Shown here piece by piece: positions 9,839 to 22,407 of a stretch of 64,000 nucleotides of DNA. Numbering within the stretch: the stretch's first letter is position 1; each line of letters starts with the position of its first letter. The DNA is from Schistocephalus solidus (Eukaryota; Platyhelminthes; Cestoda; Diphyllobothriidea; Diphyllobothriidae), in contig WEDG01001426.1 in the NCBI GenBank assembly GCA_017591395.1, forward strand, positions 1-64,000. The letters run 5' to 3'. The notes beneath the pieces are model-generated. The model saw nothing but the letters and a program-made list of their open reading frames with translations, searched no databases and was not told the DNA's origin. The translations under genes were made by a program, and so were the position numbers.

Positions 9839-11800
9839 TTACTCTCTGGTGCGGTAGTTACTTGACGGCTGCGCAAAGTCGGCGTGTTTAAACTGAATGA
9901 AAAAAATCATTTGAAACAACAACATTCCTGGCCATTCATAACGCGAAAGGTTAATATGAGATCCCCTCGTAATATGACTGCGGCCACACGAAATTTCCAA
10001 ATATTTTGGAGAAAGTTTCTTTGTCAAACCCCATAAGTGCTCGCCTGATTAATTGCAATTTAGACATGGCCGAATGGCCGCCTTCGGGGAGTTCAGGGTT
10101 GGTCTGTGTGACGATGTAATCCACACACCCAATTCCTTCTAACCATCAACTGATTACAATAATTCACCTTTCAGAAAGTAAATCCTCAGGCTGGAGGCTC
10201 CACAGCTGCCAATTGGAAGAAAGTTACACTTACTAACAGTAAAACCCTACGCCAGAACTTTGACCAGTCCTCGAGCCTGTTCAAGTTTAGTTGCATCTGG
10301 TCTTCGTCTTCCAAATTGTGAACAAATTTCCACAATTCGATGTCGTAAGCGAACAGAAGGACACCATATTCTGGTCAGTGTTTCAATCATTGATGAAAAC
10401 AAGGAAAAACATGGGGCCTTAAACTGAGCCCTGTGGGACGCCACTCAAAACGCTTACCTCTGAGGACTGCCGGCGTCCAACTTGTACTCTTTTGAACCGC
10501 CTTGTCAAAAATTTCTGGATACGTAAAAGGAGGCTTCCATGAAATCCAATGCTGCGTAGTTTATGCAAGAGACATTGCTGAGAAACACTGTCGAAGGCCT
10601 TTTTGAAGCCGATGTAGATGGCTTACACCATTTTGCCTTCGTCGAATGTTGTGTTCCAGCGTTCAGGTGAAAAGAGTAGATTCGAAAGACAAAACCTACC
10701 ACTGTTAAAAACTGTTTTGTGCTTCAAAGAGGTGATCCTTATCAAAGAATAGCATCAAGGCTTCCTTGATGGTTTCCTTCATAATTTTACAACAAATGGA
10801 TGTAAGACTCACCAGTCTGTATTTATTCGCGGACACTCGACTTCCATTCTTGAATAGTCGAGTAGTAGCTGCGGAATTCCAACTGGAGGGTAGGCACCCA
10901 GTGACAAACGATGCCTGGAAGAGTAAGCCTAGCGTTTTGCCCATGTCAGAAGCTGCTCCTTCAACAGCTTGGCTGGGATTGCATCGAGGCCTGTAGAGGT
11001 TAACTCTTTCACGTTAAGCAACGCTTCCTGAATGATTACTTCGGTAAAAAAGACCTTTTCAATAAAATACATTGTCTCTTTTTCAAAATTGGATAAGAAA
11101 AAGTCAGGTTCTGATGTCACGATGGATCGGAAGAACTGGGAAAGATATTCAGCCTTATCCTTGTCCCCTGACATTTCCGCACCATCGACAGTTCGCAGAA
11201 GTAGGCTTGTATCTTTGTTCCGCGTGCTTTGCCTTATGTAACGGTAAAGGTCTTTGGTGTTAACAGTGGCATGGTTCAACCGATACTTTTCGACATCTGA
11301 AGATCTTTGGCAATGAGACTTTGAACTCGGTTTCTCTGCAGCTTGTAACTGTTAAGGGATTCCAGTGCTTTATAAACGCGGGTTATTTTCCATAGTTTTG
11401 CCTTGTTGTCAACTATATTCTTTAAGGATGTAGTCAAACAGTGAGTTCTGTTTGTTAGCCTTCGTCGCACGATTGGTCAGCGATTATAAATGAGTTTGCA
11501 AACTATCTATCTGAATTGGTCCCAAACGTCGTCGATATCGTTGGATAATATGGATGCCCAGTCAATCGGTCGGAGGTCATTTTTAATCGGTTCGAAATCC
11601 CCATGCCAAATTTTTGGTTGAAGATAAAACAAATAGGTCAGCAAAGAAAATAGCGTGTATTGCTTCACGAGAACCCCATGATCGCTCTTGCCTGGGGGCG
11701 AAGCAATTCGCAACATCGATGTAGTCAGGTGACTTTTTGAACACAAGATCGAGGCAGTTGTTGTACATGTTGTACATGCCAACTTATTATGCACATTTAT
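9839..11800 (-). pseudogene. CR1-like non-LTR retrotransposon relic
   Basis: The end of an AP-type endonuclease is visible at about 11790-11580 (LDLVF..SPDYIDVANCFA, GKSDHGVLV). The linker and RT follow: 'GLDAIPAKLLKE' near 11000, SFVTGCLPSSWNSA, and YRLVSLTSICCKIM near 10800. Then come FKKAFDSVS near 10600 and GVPQGSV near 10440. The catalytic motif near 10340 reads FAYD, where CR1 elements have FADD. A C-terminal block (LGVWITSSHRP, then KYLEISCGRS) extends to about 9839. Several frameshifts and stops interrupt it. The order endonuclease-RT-C-terminal domain and the wording of the motifs match flatworm CR1-like LINEs. Confidence 0.8.
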
Positions 11801-14490
11801 ACAAATAAGTAAGATTTTGATAGCAATGGAACATCTTTCTAGACTCCAATAGTGACCCCATCGTGCATGGCTATAAATGCAAGGAGGATAATCAACTCTG
11901 CGATCACCACAGGGGCATTTCCGTTCTCATTGTCGCAGGGAAAACCGTCGGCCTTATTTTACTTAGTCTTCTGAACGCCTCTCTCGAGCATAAACTTGTC
12001 CTTCACACAAAGTGCGAATTACAAAAACCCACGAAACTTTACATATGACCTTTGCGAAACAGTAGTAGCACGAGAAATGCAACAAAAATAAGTACTAGCC
12101 TCCGCAATACTTTCAAGGACCTGTGTAGGCAGCTGTAGCCGTAGGATACTCTTATTCACTAGGAACTTCAGGACGATTTCCCGTTAGAAAGTTGTAAATT
12201 TAGACGCTTGTAGATAAAGAATGTCTATATAGAATAGGTGTATGATTTTCCAGTGGAATTCGGCAGCCAGACTATTGCACACATCTGGCGCCGTGATAGC
12301 AGGCGTCACAAGCGAGGGTGGGCCACCTTGAGCGGACCGTCTGAGTCAGCCTCGAATTTGATCGATCTCTTTGACTAGCTGTTTCGAACTAAGAACCATA
12401 TCTATAAAGGTATGCGCGTGAAAGTACGCGCGACCAGTGCAGCAGTGTAACCGGCGCCCAGAAAATGGAGACTACGCGGGAGACAAATCTCTTCAACACT
12501 ATGAACTGACACGGAATCTGGAGGATCATTTATAAATTTGGATATTTGCAGCACTTTCTCCACATTATGTGGAAACGTCAGGATGGCATAATGGCGCGTG
12601 TTATGGACAGGAGGACGGTCTCAGACGCATTCACAATAGCCGATGGGGTAAAGTAAGTCTGCATACATGCTCCCACGCTCTTTAAGCCCACGTTATCTGC
12701 CATTCTGCTAGGTGGTTACTGTGATGAGCACTCTGAGGCCAACATTGCCTTCAGAACAGATGGACACCTTCTCTATATTTGACGAATACAAGCAACCATA
12801 AGATATCCACAACCACTGTCTGTGAACCAACTTCGCGGATGCATCTCCCCACAACGTCATGGGGAGAGCAAAGAAATAAGAAAACTTTACCTCCAATTAT
12901 GTGCAATTTGATTGCCAATCAAGACGGACAAAAAAATATATTGTATCAACCCGTACCAGAAGAGAAATACAAAGCACCAAGGAGCAATGTTAACGCAACT
13001 AGAAAAAATTGGTGGACGAATTCACCAACCCAAGCAGTACCCTCCCAAACAACATTAGGATCGACGTCCAAGTAACGCAACGAATATTCAAAGATATGTC
13101 TCTGGAGAATATTCAAAGCTGAAATAGAAGGACAGGCTTACAGACCCAAGTGTATTCTGAATATCCGGAATTCCCAGCATCTGCACTATGCTGATGCAAC
13201 TGCGTTAGAGCATAAACTTTACAAGGATGGATTACAAGTGCATAGCCAGAAATTCTTCTACATTAACGCCGTTAGGGGTGCTCGACTACAAAAACAACGC
13301 AAACAACGCTATAAAAGACCTCAATTAAGCATTTAAAACTCAAAACAAAGACATGGGAGGACTTCGCTTACGATCCATAGGCCTGAAGATCGGCCATGAA
13401 AACAGGGTCAACCATATGCACATCCCGCCTTATCGCCAAAACGATGGTTTGCAAGGATCGAGCGTTGAAGACCCAAAATTACAAAACACAATCCATTCCA
13501 TCGTATCCAGGCTGCTAACGGTCATTCCTTACGCTAATCAGCCCTTTCGGTCATATTCAGACCCGGTGCAAGGAAAACATGACAAATCAAACTCCTGTCC
13601 TCAAACCGCCCCACAAACACTGATGAACCGAACCCCACGGCGCCTTGACGTCCACCGCAATCGACACCAGTGAACAAACTCCCACAGCACCACGTTGCCC
13701 ACCAACAACTTCAAAATCTTCACCACAACCCCTCTGAGGACAAAGATGACTAATATTATCACTTCCACTACTGGTGGGAAAACCACCGATGTTCTACCAA
13801 CAATCTTCATCGTGATCATGATTGCTCATTGGACCAGAAATTTCGAATCGAGCCCAATCCGTCCCAATTTGCCCTGAACATTTATATTGCACATCTTTCC
13901 GGTCACCTACTTGCTAACAAATCGCACCAAGAATGATAAATCCATGCCAGGAGCATCCTTATATACCAGAAACATCAGCCTCAGCTTAGCGCACGGCTCA
14001 CACAAATAAATAGTCACTGCATGGGTCTACACGGCAACGTGTGCCTTCATGTTATTATGTATTGAACCACAGCAAAAGAAATATAACTGCCACAAATATA
14101 CCCACCGGAACATACATAAAACACGAACGTGCTTTGCATTACCCTTCACAGTTAACGAAGAGGGAGGTTTTCGTGTATTTGGAAAGCGTCCCCATTAGCT
14201 CCTCTGCGTGGCCGCTATGAAACTCTAACAAGTGTGACTTCTGAGGCGGCCCTTCCTTTTTCTGAAGAAGCTGGCGTGCTCTGTGGGGGTATGCAGTGTG
14301 TGATACACACATATGCTGGTTAGATCTGTTAGGTACTTGCTCTTTATCCTCAAGTCAGATGACAGACCAGATCTGACAATGAAGTGACACCTGTACCAAA
14401 GAAGAAAGAGTGAGGTCGAATCGGGGCTTGCTTTCATCTCAAAATTCAGTACACATATCTGGCTATACAACTCAAACGCGCTTGAATGCA
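11801..14490. other. No recognisable gene or element
   Basis: Two + strand open frames (98 codons from 12779 and 106 codons from 13353) are rich in N, T, Q and H codons. They show no motif, no signal peptide and no clear splice frame. I cannot assign anything in this stretch. Confidence 0.5.
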
Positions 14491-14499
14491 CGGAGTTGT

Positions 14500-15660
14500 G
14501 CTAAAAACAATGGCTTGGATACTACCAACTGACGATACAACATGGACCTCGCATTTGGCCCCTATATGTGTTTGTGCGTTGATTGGTTGACTGATGGATT
14601 AAAAATCAAGCGTAAAGGATCTTTCTAATTATGGCATCCTGTGTACGATAACGCATAGGAGATCTGAGTTCCAAGCGCGGTGCGGTCAGGTTCTGTCTGG
14701 CACGTGTAGGCCGAATGTTTATCTGTCAGTCTGTCGCCAGATCAGAGGAAGGACCGGAGTATACGCTAAACTAGTATATAGAATAGGGAACAAATAGTGG
14801 AGCTGGGTCTTGGGACTGCGATTCCATTTCATTCAGCACACATTTTTACTATAAGCAATCGGATTTAGCACGGTGCGATAAAAATAGTGGCTTCGGATGT
14901 TGCTAATTGACGGAATAGCTCCATCCACCTCTTAAATGGCGATTCAGACTGTGAAGGCCCATTCTCAAAAGGGCCTTCTGTAATACTCCTATCCGTTGGG
15001 AGCTGAGCCATGTCTTTGTTGTTAGCGGAAATACTAGCTTATTATGCGTGGCTAAGGCTGGGTGTCATGCATAAACAGGATGTTTAGCTTTGTCGGCCAT
15101 TGTGCTCAACTACCATTCGGTCTTCTGGAGTCTGTCTTGCCACCGGTTTGAATTGAGGGAGGGAAACAGAGTGTAGTAGATGCAGCAAATGTCTACAATC
15201 ACCCGAAGAAAATTCCCATGCAAGTCATTGTCCCTAAACCCGCTTACTCGGGATAAAAAGAGGAAATCATCCGAAAAGTCGGTCAAATTTTCGTCATCTG
15301 TTCGCCCCTAGGAGGTGAAACTTGCAACTAACAAATGGTTAGAGAAGATGATGACATGCGTTTTTGGAAGTGCCTACCCATAAAAATGCCACAAAATGGA
15401 GATTTTATGGCAGGCCTAAATGTAGGCTTATGCTGCGACAGCCACATTTGCCCGCTTTCACCTCTAACCATCTTGACGTTCTCTTGACACCGGGTCAGGA
15501 ATTGTGAGGAAAGAAAGAGAGATGTCGGGGGAGATGCAGCCCGAGTATACTATCACTGAGATAAATCACATTCAAGTCACCATCAATGTGCCCACATTTC
15601 TACAATGCATATGGTGGAAATTAGCTTGAGCAAACGTGATTGTTTGTAACGTTGCACAAT
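14500..15660 (-). repeat. Family A repeats, old and diverged
   Basis: Landmarks of the GC-rich family recur in reverse orientation: 'ggttgactgatgga' near 14585, 'ctggagtctgtcttgcc' near 15127, 'gtagtagatgcagc' near 15174, and 'aaatcacattcaagtcacc' near 15562. Divergence is much higher than in the copies at 4 kb or 41 kb, so these are older insertions. At least two units are present. Confidence 0.55.
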
Positions 15661-18439
15661 TACATGCGATACTTTGGCTTTGCATCTACTGCCCCAAATC
15701 CCATCCCTAGACGGCGGAAAGGCAAAGAGATTTGACTGGTAAATTAGAAAGTGGGGAGAGTGCTAATGGGCATTTAACTCACGTCAAAACAATACATTCT
15801 TGAAAAGAATTACCCTGACGCAATTTGATCTATAAAGTCGGGCCGAGAGTCGTTATTTGTAAACTTTTAAACAATCAGCATAACATGGTACTCTTGCGAA
15901 TATTATAGAGTGAGTGGGGGTTCGCCATGTTATTCAAATCTGCAGGGGTCTTCTGAAGCAACACGTGCCCTTGTTTGCCTTTCAAACCAGTCTCATCAGA
16001 ACTGACTCAAGCCCTTTTACGTGGAAGTGTCAGCGAGACGCGTGTCCCTATATTTATGCTGAAAGGAATCTTGGCAAAGATAATGGGGGACTGGGATAAA
16101 CATTTCTGGCGTATTGGTCTTCATCAGTCAGCCTTACCCAAACGAATGCTTTGTTGCGTATAAACGTCTTATCGGCATTCTTTAATTCTCGACCGCCATC
16201 CAATCCAAAGCCTCATCGACTGAGACCGGGAGCGTATGGACAAAACGCGTCCATCTGATAAGATGCCTGAGTCATTAAGCCATCATATTGGAGCACGCAA
16301 TCGTGTGCTTGCACACATTCGGGACTTTTAGACAGGTAAGTTTCTTATGGGATAAACATTTTATACTTTAATTTAAATCGAACATACCGCACCTGCCAAC
16401 ATCCGACTATCTACAATTTAAATAGCAATTTAACCTGGAAAATGCAACTTAATAGATATGTAGAATTTGATCGATATTTTTTTGCAACTAGATTTCTGCT
16501 CCAAATAAAATTGGACAAATTAGTCCAAACTTCAATGTATGGGGTTTCTTCTGCCAGACCCTTTATTCCAGCTTCACATGTCAAAAGCATTAAATAAAGT
16601 TGGGATAGGGCTATGAGACCTATGGGGCGCCTCAAAAGTCCACCTTGAATAATTTTTCTAGCATCGATGTGAGTATTGTAGCAGCTACTCCAATGTACCA
16701 TTTACAAGCGTCTTTTTGTCAATCGACTGCCGCGACATTCTTACTAACCTGCAGAAAATCAAATTCTGTATCACCCAATTAAACCTGAACTTGGACGGTG
16801 AATATCCAGCTGCGCTGAGTCACAGCGTCGCCCATAACTTGCACCATCTCACTCTCGACTCAGCACATGAACCCACAAATCATATGTTTAACCTTCAGAC
16901 AGTCACCTCCTGGTATTGGCACTGGCAGCTCACATCAACAACACATTGACGTGCATGCAATCTCAAAAGGATGCCGTGTTCTGACATACAAGCCTAAAGT
17001 CAACTCACTTCAATCTGTCATGTGTAAAGAATAAATCGGGTTTTACAACTTGCGATCTTCTCACATTAGACGGCAAGAAATAAAGGTACATGATTAAAGC
17101 TCATTTCATATCCATAACCGTCACAGGGTTATCAAGCACAACTTGCATTGTCTCAATATCATCTAACGCATGATCTGCCTGTTGGTGAAACAGAAGACGC
17201 TAGGAATATTCTTACTTATTGTTAATGTAGTCAATATTGATGATGGATCACTTAAATTGTTTTTATTATTCTAATTAGTCAACTTGTTTCCATCGCTATA
17301 ATATAATCTCAAGTATATTTTAGTAAATTACCATGGAGAACAGGAAGATATGGGTTGTTAAGCTAAAAAATGAGACGTAATATAATTTTGCCAGTGATGA
17401 AGTTTCCTTGAGCTTCCCATACGCAGAGAATTAAGAAGATGATTTTTGTCTTCAGTCTGATCCATTAAAGCAAATGTCCTTAAATACAGCCGTTTTGTAT
17501 GACTGGAAACGTTATGTTTTAGTACTCGGTGGACCACACACTGGGATTTACCGAATCCTTGAGCAAACAAACAAACGCTGTTTTTAGACCATTAGATATG
17601 CCTAAAAAACGTCAAAAGCACCTAGGCGATCAATTTGATTGCACTAACAGCGAGGTGAAAATTGCTTTTTTCAAAACGTCAGCAAATCTCTGAAATAAAT
17701 GACTAATAACTATTCTATCACTCAAATATATGAGTAACATTCTACGCAAACTTATCAGCAATTTAACCACAGATATTGTAAAAAAACTACAATTATACCG
17801 TCTGAAAAACTGATGGTGTCCTCATAATAACATCCTCCACACTTAGTGCCTATGTTGTGAAGTGGTGTGCTTAGTTTTCCATCAGCTATTTAATGTTATT
17901 GCGAATCGAGCCGCTGTCGGCAGATTGAAGGAAACGGCTTGAAGGTAAACCTGCCTCCCCTATAGTTATATATATTTTGTTAAAATGCGCTACTCCATTG
18001 TTACCCAGTTAACATTATGGTAAAAGTAGAAACAAGTAACGAGAAAAGTGAACTGGTTTTAGTGAGTTTTCCACCATTATCCACATTCCTCCAAGCTCCT
18101 TCCCTGATGGCACACGTTATCCAGGCAGTTTTAAAACTTATCTGTTTAATTTAACTGTAAAAATATAGATTTCATTCATCGAAGTCCAATCTTTTTATAG
18201 TCTCACTATAAATGGCAGTTGTCGCATTATTTTTAGCCAATGCACCCTTCGCAACGCTATCTACATTAAAACGAACAAGTCTTTTTCACTCGAGTGAAGC
18301 TCAGTATAGTTTAGGAAAATAGGCTTACGCATTCAAACTCCCTATCTGTTACTTAAAAATATCAAGAATTAGAACAATGGAGAGAAAGTACAGTTATGTT
18401 AATGAAGTCAGAGTCACATTGTGCACTAGTGTTATAAGG
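15661..18439. other. AT-rich spacer, no gene seen
   Basis: A weak SINE-like fragment lies near 16085-16150 ('catttctggcgtattgg', 'tcatcagtcagcc'). Nothing else in the interval is recognisable; open frames are below 100 codons and lack motifs. Confidence 0.45.
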
Positions 18440-21250
18440 TAAGATATTCAAATAGTCCACTTAGTGCTGGCGCATATGTAAATGAAGCCAATTTATCAAT
18501 TTCTGTACAGATTGAAGCATTACAATCGCCTCGGGTGAGTTATTCCACGGTGCCACGACATGGTTAGAGAATAAATACTTCCTTACATCGTAGCTTCCTG
18601 GGGGGCACACTTAGTTTGAAGAGATTTTTACGGAGATAAGTTTTAGTGGTGAGTTGGAAAAAGTCATCACAAAGGAGGGGGCAGTCCTTGACGTCTTACT
18701 AATTTAGTGACTGACTGCTGCAACCACGCTATTCAGGCCTGAATCGCAAATTCAAGATACGGCCTTACAAACGAACCGACGAATTTACAAAAGTATTCTT
18801 TGAAAACTGCAAATGCTTACTTGATGGTGTACACCATTGAATTTGCGGTTTTAGCCGCCTTGGGAAATTGTGTAGACGATTTTAGGTTGTCCGTCATCCA
18901 AACGCCGAGATATTTGTTTGCGTCTGCTTGTCGGAGTTGCATTCCACTTGTATCATACAGTCAAGTATAAAGTATTAGGTTTCAATTTCCAAAACGCAGC
19001 TGTGTTTATTCGTTTGAGTTGAAGGACAGGAGCCATCTGTGGGACCACGTGTCCAATCGAAGAATATTTTGTTGGAATTCGACTTCGTAGGCACCATTGT
19101 AAATGAATTTCTTTATTTTTATAGCATCCAAAAACGGCAAACCCACATTCCAACTCATGTACGCACTTATTAACGAACAAGCGAAAGATGATCGGTTCGA
19201 GAACTGGACCTTGTGAGACTTAACCCTCTATGATTCTGTGCCTTAATCACTCTCCCCCTACACAAATAACTAGAGAACGACCAACGAGGAAATTTGCGAT
19301 CCACGTTAGATGTTTTCCACCGATACCCATTAATCTCAACTTAAATAGGAGATTTTGGTGTGGAACACTTTCAAAGATCTTCCTGAAATAAAGGTAGGCC
19401 ACATGCAGTACGTCTTTTGCGTCGAGTGATTTGTCCAGCTTTGCATCGTGTAAAGCAAGCAATCTTCCACTACGAATGCCATATTCTGCATAGAAAATAG
19501 GTTGTTGTTTCCAAATAAATCAGCAACTCCCTTTTGAGGATCATCGCCATGAACTTGCAGCAGATGCAGGTCAAACTGATTGGGCCTGTATTTGGTCGCA
19601 AGTGCACGATAACCACTTTTGTGAAGTGATGTACTGTGGGCTGTTTTTCAGTCTGTGGGAAGAATTCCAGTACCAAACGATTTTTGGCACAGAAGGATAG
19701 CCTTTTGGCGACTTCTCGAGGACGTACGAAGAGCATGTTTGCAGGAATGGCATTCCAGCTGGCAAGTTTATATTACTTCAAGATTTTTAATTGTTCAACA
19801 ATCCTACCCGATACAGAATATTCTGAAGGCTTGGCACTCCTATTGTCTCCTAACTAAGCGGAATGAAAGCAGATTCTTTTTTGAAAAACCAACAGAAGGA
19901 CCTGAGAAAAAAGCTCAGCTTCGCTTCTACTTTTGGATATCACGAAACCGGCATCGTTCCAAATAAAAGGCATTGGGTTCCTGTTACACGTGCTCTTTCG
20001 AAAGTAGCTGTAGAGCAATTTTGGATGCTTAACTGCTCAGTGGAGCAAATCACTCTCGAAATTCCACTATCTCTTGAAATTCAAGCGCTTTACTCCGTCC
20101 CTTTGAAATTTGTATGCTCAAGAGGATGCATTTTTGTTGGTTCCGCAAGAATTATTCGAAAGCCTCCCAAAGCTTTCCCTGATTTTAGATCTCGTGTTGG
20201 ACACTTCGGTCAGATGGATAGCCTAGAATTTGATAACGGACAGTGGAAGTTCTCAGTAACGTTCCCGGTGAAGAGAAAATTAAAATCTATTTATGATGCC
20301 ACCACTCTCATTTAGCAAAGATCTCCTTGCCGTATAGTGGGCCTTGTTTAATTTACTGTAGGTGGTACAGAAAATAAACTGTTCTCCCACAAACGCACTG
20401 CGTGATGATTGCGATCAAGTGGAGGTAGGTAATACACCTCATGTAAACTGTCAGGATCTTTAGTGAAGGCAAGATCTAATCAATTGGCCTATTTCCCTCC
20501 ACGCGCTCTATTAGGAACGAGGACATATTGGGTTATAAAAGCTTCAAGTGTTGCATTTAACAGACGGTGATCAACAGCAAACGTTGAGAACCCCGGCTTG
20601 CAGATCGTTCCCTCGAATGCTGGGTGCATTAAAGTTACCCATGAGGATATCATCATGTTGTTTGTCAATCTCCTTTATATACTCCAACAAACAAGTATCT
20701 GCGTCGGTGCCCGTCCTTGGTGGTAGGTAAAAAGTCACGGATTGTGACCCACCGAAGGTTGATAGTCAGTCAAACGCCCCCTATATCATTCAATATCCTT
20801 TTAATCCTCTCACACACATTAAAGTTGCTCTTTTCATGCATGGAAACCCCTCAAGCCTGGCGGTCTATCTGGTCTCTCCTAAATAATTGGTATCCGGATA
20901 AGGCTACTTTGTAAGCACTGACGTTCTGCGATAGCCATGTCTTTGTTTTTGCTATAAAATTAGGAGACAGATCTGCTTATTTTATTCTTAGTTCATCGAG
21001 CTTCGAAAATAGACTCTGGAAATTGATATACAGAAATTTTAGTTCGCACAATTCGGCAATGACCGACTCGTTTGTTTCGAGTTTACCAATATCCCTCTGT
21101 TGCTGCCTTTATGAGCACTGGCTGGTTCCAGAAAAATATAGCATTTCTTTGTATAAAACATCGCCTGAAAATAGCCAGGTTGTTCTCTTCAGCTCCAAGT
21201 CTCCTCGTCTGTTCCATAACTAATTCACGGTGTTTCAGCAGTTTCGCTGG
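18440..21250 (-). pseudogene. CR1-like LINE relic, endonuclease to RT C-terminus
   Basis: Reading - strand from 21060, the AP endonuclease start is visible as VLYLNARSLFSKLDELR, then a TWLSQ block near 20940 and LSGYQLFRRDQ near 20880. The later endonuclease motif LDLAFTKDPDSL is near 20460. The RT follows: 'GPISLTCICCKFM' near 19580, ESVPHQNLLFKLRLMG near 19340, GVSQGPVLEPIIF near 19200. The catalytic motif near 19140 is ruined (FAVFGCYK where CR1 has FAVFADD). The C-terminal domain continues with KYLGVWMTDN and FVRPYLEFAIQAW at about 18900-18740, and ends near 18440. It is riddled with stops. The 150-codon open frame on the opposite strand at 19863-20315 is only its antisense shadow. Confidence 0.85.
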
Positions 21251-22407
21251 TCGGTAGAACGACGGAAAAAATATCCTTATGAGAGTTTCGAAGGCTGGTT
21301 TTCATGTATAGTAGCAAATTTACCTTTGCCAGGCATCTGACGAACACTTGTTGATTCATTGATATTGAATACCTTGTAAGCAAATGGATAAGCTATTCAG
21401 AATTCTTCGATGATCTGAGAAGACCAATCAACTATCCCGAGATTTCTGCTGATCACTCAATGATCAACTCATGCTCTTCACCCGTGCATTTCACAGCACA
21501 AAACCATCAAGAGAGGCAAGGGCTTTTCGGTACATCCTAAATCCGGCGCATTTACCGACGACTGACTAAATTAAATATTGCCCGGCTTCACACTCTTCCC
21601 ACACATCTATAAAATTCACCCATTAAATCAAACATACAGTTTAGATATAATTATTTATGAACGAGCATCTTATCTTGCCGGTGAAAACAATAAACGAAAC
21701 TTTAATTGTTACTAACGCACCAACACATGTTTCCGAGTACTGCAGGCGCACGAACTAGTTCAGTTATCGGTATAGTGTTGGTGACTTAATTTGCAATTTT
21801 TCCTTTTCCTTTTTCCAAATTATGGACATAATTTTGCTGCATGTAAAAAATACTGAGTTCAAAGTTGCCCACTTATCTTTACCTCAAATAAACTGAATTG
21901 AAGTTTTATGACGGAATAATTTCTTTTGTTCGAATCCACTACTGGACTAGGAACAGGTTCAAGTCCTTGCCGGCAACTCTTCAGGATTCGTTTTGCCTAC
22001 CAGGCCTTTGGGCGTAGGTGTGACGATTTGCATAACAAAAAGCATTTATTCTACCATTTGTTTATCGGTTTTGTGCGATTTTTTTCCAAGTTTCTATATT
22101 CCTGATTTAACATTTAAATTATAATGCTTCGATGGAGCATATACATGTGCAAACATGTGCTCCATCGAAACATTTGTTTCATGGAGCACGCGTTCCATCG
22201 AAACGTAATAAATTTTTTTTTCTTAACGTCTCCCTGTTCGTTTAGTTATTTTAATTCCGTGTCATTGACTTTGGCCTTTAGCACTATATTACAAGTATTG
22301 AAGTATCAGTTTTACGCTTTCATTCTACGAATTTGCGCATTTTTTTCATTTTACGGAAACAATTTCCTTTGAACATGCACTTTCACCCTTTCTTTTTATT
22401 GTTTCAG
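21251..22407. other. AT-rich region upstream of the PAQR gene
   Basis: No coding exon is visible. The notable structure is a pair of adjacent hairpins at 22128-22206, listed separately. The region may contain the promoter or a 5' untranslated intron of the gene that begins at 22408. Confidence 0.5.
22128..22206. repeat. Adjacent inverted repeats (possible hairpins)
   Basis: TTCGATGGAGCA at 22128-22139 is exactly complementary to TGCTCCATCGAA at 22158-22169, with a second nested pairing (CATGTG against CATG-type sequence) in the loop. A third related arm, ending in TTCCATCGAAACG, follows at 22178-22206 and can form its own near-palindrome around ACGCGT. It lies about 200 bp upstream of the first recognised exon. 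Confidence 0.7.

Noticed and set aside
19863..20315. 150-codon + strand open frame
   Set aside because: It lies entirely on the antisense of the CR1-like LINE relic and has no features of its own.
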